DNA of 64,000 nt, from contig DIAS01000011.1 of NCBI GenBank assembly GCA_002415855.1, forward strand, positions 41,113 through 105,112, read 5' to 3'. The stretch comes from Bacteroidales bacterium UBA5072 (GTDB taxonomy: Bacteria > Bacteroidota > Bacteroidia > Bacteroidales > UBA10428). The notes beneath the pieces were generated by a model that worked only from the letters and a program-made list of their open reading frames with translations, had not been told where the DNA came from and did not search any database. The position numbers and the translations under genes are program-made. This document shows positions 60,893-64,000 of this stretch, one piece after another (the stretch's first letter is position 1; every line of letters starts with the position of its first letter).

Positions 60893-62587
60893 ATGAACCA
60901 ACTTATTGAATGCGTCCCGAATTTCAGCGAGGGACGTGATATGCAGGTGATCGGGCAGATTACCGCCGAAATCGCTAAGGTTGAAGGGGTGAAACTGCTG
61001 GATGTTGATCCAGGCAAAGCCACCAACCGTACCGTGGTTACTTTCGTGGGCCCCCCGGAATCTGTCTGCGAGGCAGCCTTCAGGGCTGTAAAGAAGGCAT
61101 CGGAACTCATTGATATGAGCAGGCACAAAGGGGCTCATCCACGTTTCGGGGCTACCGATGTGTGTCCCCTGGTTCCCGTGTCGGGCATCACCATGCCGGA
61201 AGTTGCTGAATACGCACGTGCGCTTGCCAAACGAATCGGGGAGGAATTGCATATACCGGTTTATTGTTATGAATTTGCAGCCCTGGAGGAAAAGCGGCGA
61301 AATCTGGCTAACTGCAGGCAGGGAGAGTATGAAGGGCTGGCTAAAAAAATGACAGCTACAGGATGGAAACCTGATTTCGGACCTTCCGCCTGGGACAGCC
61401 GGGTAGCGTTTACCGGGGCTACTGCCGTGGGAGCCCGCAATTTTCTGATCGCATACAATGTGAACCTGAACACAACTTCAACCCGCAGAGCCAATGCTGT
61501 GGCTTATGATATCAGAGAGAAGGGCCGGATCAAACGTGAAGGAGATCCTGTAACCGGGAAGATCGTCAGGGATGACGCCGGTGAACCGGTGTATGAACCG
61601 GGATTGCTCAGGGCGGTGAAGGCCATTGGCTGGTATATCGAAGAATATGGCATCGCCCAGATCTCCATCAACCTCACTGACCTCTCTGTATCACCCCTGC
61701 ATTTAGTTTTTGATACGGCCTGTGAACGTGCCGCTGCCAGGGGACTTCGTGTTACCGGTTCAGAGCTGGTAGGGGTGGTGCCGTTAAGTTCAATGCTCGA
61801 AGCCGGCAGGTATTTCCTGCACAAGCAAAATCGCTCGACAGGAATACCAGAAAAAGAAATCATCAAAATTGCCGTGAAATCCCTTGGCCTGGATGACCTC
61901 GCTCCTTTTGATCCCGACAGGAAGATCATCGAATACCTGTTGGCAGACAAATCAGTCAAAATGCTTACTGACATGAGTCTTTCCGATTTTGCGGGTGAAA
62001 CAGCTTCTGAATCACCTGCACCGGGAGGCGGTTCCATATCAGCCTGCGTGGGTGCGCTGGGCGTATCACTGGGAACCATGGTGGCCAATCTGTCTTCGCA
62101 CAAAGCCGGCTGGGACAGCCGGTGGAAAGAATTCTCCGATCAGGCCGAGTGGGGCATGGCCATCCAGAAAGAGTTACTGCACCTCATAGATGAGGACACC
62201 CGGGCTTTTAACCGTGTTATGGATGCCCTGGCATTACCAAAAGGCTCGGATGAGGAAAAGGTGAACCGGAGGAAGGCCATTGAAGCGGCCACACGGTATG
62301 CCACGGAGATTCCCCTTAAAGTGATGAAACGAGCCGGTGATGCATTTCCGCTGATCCGGTCCATGGCCGAGACCGGCAACCCCAACTCGGTTTCCGATGC
62401 CGGAGTTGGAGCCCTTTGCATTCGAAGCGCCGTGATGGGAGCCTTCCTCAACGTGAAGATCAATGCAGCGGGCCTGGAGGACAAAGAATTTGCAGGCAAG
62501 GTGCTCGCAGAGGGAAGGGAAATTGAGGCTGCAGCTATAAAACAGGAGGAGGAGATCCTACAGATAATCAACAGCAAAATCGGGTGA
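60893..62587 (+). CDS. ftcD: Bifunctional glutamate formiminotransferase / formiminotetrahydrofolate cyclodeaminase
   Basis: 564 aa. Formiminotransferase N and C domains (1-305) begin CVPNFSEGRD, with catalytic His82 in HKGAHPRFGATD. The cyclodeaminase (about 360-560) begins FAGETASESPAPGGGSISA. The fused form moves the formimino group of FIGLU to tetrahydrofolate and releases ammonia, the last steps of histidine degradation. hutI lies convergently downstream; hutH and hutU are not in the window. Confidence 0.95.
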   Translation: MNQLIECVPNFSEGRDMQVIGQITAEIAKVEGVKLLDVDPGKATNRTVVTFVGPPESVCEAAFRAVKKASELIDMSRHKGAHPRFGATDVCPLVPVSGITMPEVAEYARALAKRIGEELHIPVYCYEFAALEEKRRNLANCRQGEYEGLAKKMTATGWKPDFGPSAWDSRVAFTGATAVGARNFLIAYNVNLNTTSTRRANAVAYDIREKGRIKREGDPVTGKIVRDDAGEPVYEPGLLRAVKAIGWYIEEYGIAQISINLTDLSVSPLHLVFDTACERAAARGLRVTGSELVGVVPLSSMLEAGRYFLHKQNRSTGIPEKEIIKIAVKSLGLDDLAPFDPDRKIIEYLLADKSVKMLTDMSLSDFAGETASESPAPGGGSISACVGALGVSLGTMVANLSSHKAGWDSRWKEFSDQAEWGMAIQKELLHLIDEDTRAFNRVMDALALPKGSDEEKVNRRKAIEAATRYATEIPLKVMKRAGDAFPLIRSMAETGNPNSVSDAGVGALCIRSAVMGAFLNVKINAAGLEDKEFAGKVLAEGREIEAAAIKQEEEILQIINSKIG

Positions 62588-62648
62588 TTGGATATCCGTG
62601 TCCCCTGCTATTTCTCCCACTCTTTCACTTCCACAGCCGCACCCACAC

Positions 62649-63875
62649 TCATAACCTCTTCCCTCTTTTCCAAACAGCCACCGCTCCCATCCCTCCCTGG
62701 TTGTAAATTATCTCACGGTAATCCGAACATGGAAAGGCAACGAAGTCTGCCAGCATGCCGGCTCTCAGTATGCCCCTGTCATTCATTCCCAGCGTTGCAG
62801 CTGCCCTGCAGGTCAGGGCCGCCAGGGTTTCAGTCATGGTAAGCCTTTCATGCGCTCCCAGTATGCATGCCTGCATCAGCAAACTACCCATTGGTGCTGA
62901 ACCCGGATTCCAGTCCGATGCTATAACCAGGGCAGCTCCTGCATCAAGCAGCTTGCGGGCAGGGGCAAAGTTAACACCCAAACCCAGTGAGGCACCGGGC
63001 AGTACTACTGCCATTACATCGCTTCCCGCTAAAATACGGATATCATTGTCTGAACTCGCTTCGAGATGATCGGCGCTTCGGGCGCCAATTTCAACCGCCA
63101 GCAAGGCTCCGCCCGGTTTAAACTGGTCGGCATGCACTACCACTTCGAAACCCAGTTCTTTTGCTGAAGACAGGTAATGAACTGCATCCTGCCGGTCGAA
63201 TGCTCCCTCATCCACATAGATATCAACACGGCTGGTAAGTTTCTCTGCTTTTATCAGGGGCAAAAGCCCGCTGGTGATATAATCCAGGTATTCACCGGCA
63301 GACCCTTCAAAGTCCCTTGGTTTGATGTGGGCCGCCAGGCAGGTAGGAACAAGATCCGCCGGTGTGATCCCATTTGCATTTTGGATAGCCTTAAGCATCT
63401 TCCGCTCTGCATCAACATCCAATCCATAGCCGCTTTTAACTTCAATGGTGGTTGTGCCCTGCTGCAACATCCTGCTGGCTCGCCAGGCGGTTAACCTGGC
63501 CAGTTCAACCAGGCTTGCTTCGCGCGTTTTGGCCACTGTGCTCCAGATGCCTCCGCCATACTGCGCTATTTCGAGGTAGGTTTTGCCCGACAGCCGCATG
63601 GCGTAGTCGCCGGCCCGTGAACCAGCCCAGCAGATGTGGGTATGAACATCAACCATACCGGGAATAAGCGTGAGTTCTTCATCAACCGGTTCCACAGCAG
63701 AGGTCAGACTCTTCAGTTCCCTGAATGGTCCCACAGCTTCGATCACATCACCATTGACCAGAATGCCGGCATGATCAATGATTTCGAGACGGTCGTCGGT
63801 GAGCGGACCTTTCAGTGGCAGGCTGTCCATGGTCACAATCTGGGCAAAGGGACCTATTAGTCTGATTTTGTTCAT
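62649..63875 (-). CDS. hutI: Imidazolonepropionase HutI
   Basis: 408 aa. Amidohydrolase fold: DVHTHICWAG with metal ligands H78 and H80, CLAAHIKP, VVHADQF and IASDWNPGSAPMGSL (metal Asp). Opens 4-imidazolone-5-propionate to FIGLU, the substrate of FtcD encoded opposite. Convergent with ftcD, 61-bp gap with no clear terminator. Confidence 0.95.
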   Translation of the reverse strand: MNKIRLIGPFAQIVTMDSLPLKGPLTDDRLEIIDHAGILVNGDVIEAVGPFRELKSLTSAVEPVDEELTLIPGMVDVHTHICWAGSRAGDYAMRLSGKTYLEIAQYGGGIWSTVAKTREASLVELARLTAWRASRMLQQGTTTIEVKSGYGLDVDAERKMLKAIQNANGITPADLVPTCLAAHIKPRDFEGSAGEYLDYITSGLLPLIKAEKLTSRVDIYVDEGAFDRQDAVHYLSSAKELGFEVVVHADQFKPGGALLAVEIGARSADHLEASSDNDIRILAGSDVMAVVLPGASLGLGVNFAPARKLLDAGAALVIASDWNPGSAPMGSLLMQACILGAHERLTMTETLAALTCRAAATLGMNDRGILRAGMLADFVAFPCSDYREIIYNQGGMGAVAVWKRGKRL

Positions 63876-63929
63876 TTTGTTTCTTATTTAATATCCTGCC
63901 ACGACCCCGCTCAGCAGGACACACCCGTC

Positions 63930-63953
63930 ATCCTGAGCACAGTCGAAGGATGT
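63930..63953. repeat. Palindromic dispersed repeat (CATCCTGAGC family)
   Basis: CATCCTGAGCAC followed by AGTCGAAGGATG. The ends CATCCT and AGGATG are inverted. The core CTGAGC-NN-AGTCGAAG also occurs at 54543-54558 (CTGAGCGAAGTCGAAG), inside the miniature element. Confidence 0.6.
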
Positions 63954-64000
63954 TTCATAATGTAAATCTTTTCATGTTATCCAACGCCTCTTTATACCCT

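Noticed and set aside
1..64000. tRNA, rRNA, CRISPR array or prophage
   Set aside because: No cloverleaf, conserved rRNA segment, regularly spaced repeat set or phage structural gene was recognised by eye.

Overview
The window looks like a chromosomal segment of a Bacteroidota bacterium, probably a Bacteroidales/Marinilabiliales-type lineage known mainly from environmental genomes. The evidence is a PorQ gene of type IX secretion, GldL-like FKIxHWPG membrane modules, a DUF4290 gene next to murA, membrane-bound AraC regulators, many Tat-type sugar oxidoreductases, and promoters of the Bacteroidota -33 TTTG / -7 TANNTTTG type. I saw no rRNA, tRNA, CRISPR array, prophage or intact insertion sequence. 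The gene content is mostly chromosomal housekeeping and catabolism.

Layout. 0-4.7 kb: an AlkZ-like DNA glycosylase paired with a metallo-beta-lactamase-fold hydrolase, a 7TM AraC regulator, a small barrel protein and an orphan 7TM protein. 4.6-8.6 kb: an MFS transporter, then a PadR-controlled operon of two membrane proteins built from GldL-like modules with an exact 60-residue period. 8.7-13.1 kb: two barrel proteins, a split ThrE/YjjPB-type exporter and a beta-helix lipoprotein. 13.3-17.7 kb: pcrA, DUF4290, murA. 17.7-26.9 kb: a seven-gene complex I-like / group 4 hydrogenase-like operon. 27.7-33.3 kb: DoxX, two Gfo/Idh/MocA dehydrogenases, a DUF1080 hydrolase and a sugar isomerase/epimerase, resembling loci that cleave glycosides by C3 oxidation. 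33.3-41.5 kb: lipB, a lipid kinase, porQ-cmk-ispH-pfkA, priA and a phosphoesterase. 41.5-48.2 kb: a VWA lipoprotein, tldD-tldE and membrane/envelope proteins. 47.3-54.4 kb: a minus-strand uronate (pectin-type) module with DUF2490 protein, DUF4861, kduD-like, kduI, GH105, aldo/keto reductase and VOC protein. 54.7-58.2 kb: assorted small genes. 58.2-63.9 kb: a PAS/GAF histidine kinase, ftcD and hutI (histidine degradation).

The most interesting region is 17660-26938. It encodes two tandem HyfB-like antiporter subunits, HyfC-, HyfE- and HyfF-like membrane subunits, a fused NuoC-NuoD/HyfG-like large subunit and a ferredoxin-NuoB fusion. The large subunit lacks both CxxC pairs that bind NiFe, as in the 'energy-converting hydrogenase-related' (Ehr) group. 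The small subunit also lacks all four cysteines that would hold the NuoB proximal cluster (D152, S155, D219, D249 occupy those places) and keeps only one ferredoxin-type cluster. The membrane arm keeps its proton-channel Lys/Glu residues. This suggests a proton or sodium translocating complex driven by something other than hydrogenase chemistry.

Smaller signals include a perfect palindrome overlapping the padR promoter, a palindrome just before tldD, a PriA lacking the winged-helix segment, a MurA with Asp in place of the active-site Cys, an IS1182-like miniature element at 54.5 kb, several 7-8 bp tandem arrays at gene ends, and a palindrome inside the lipB coding region.
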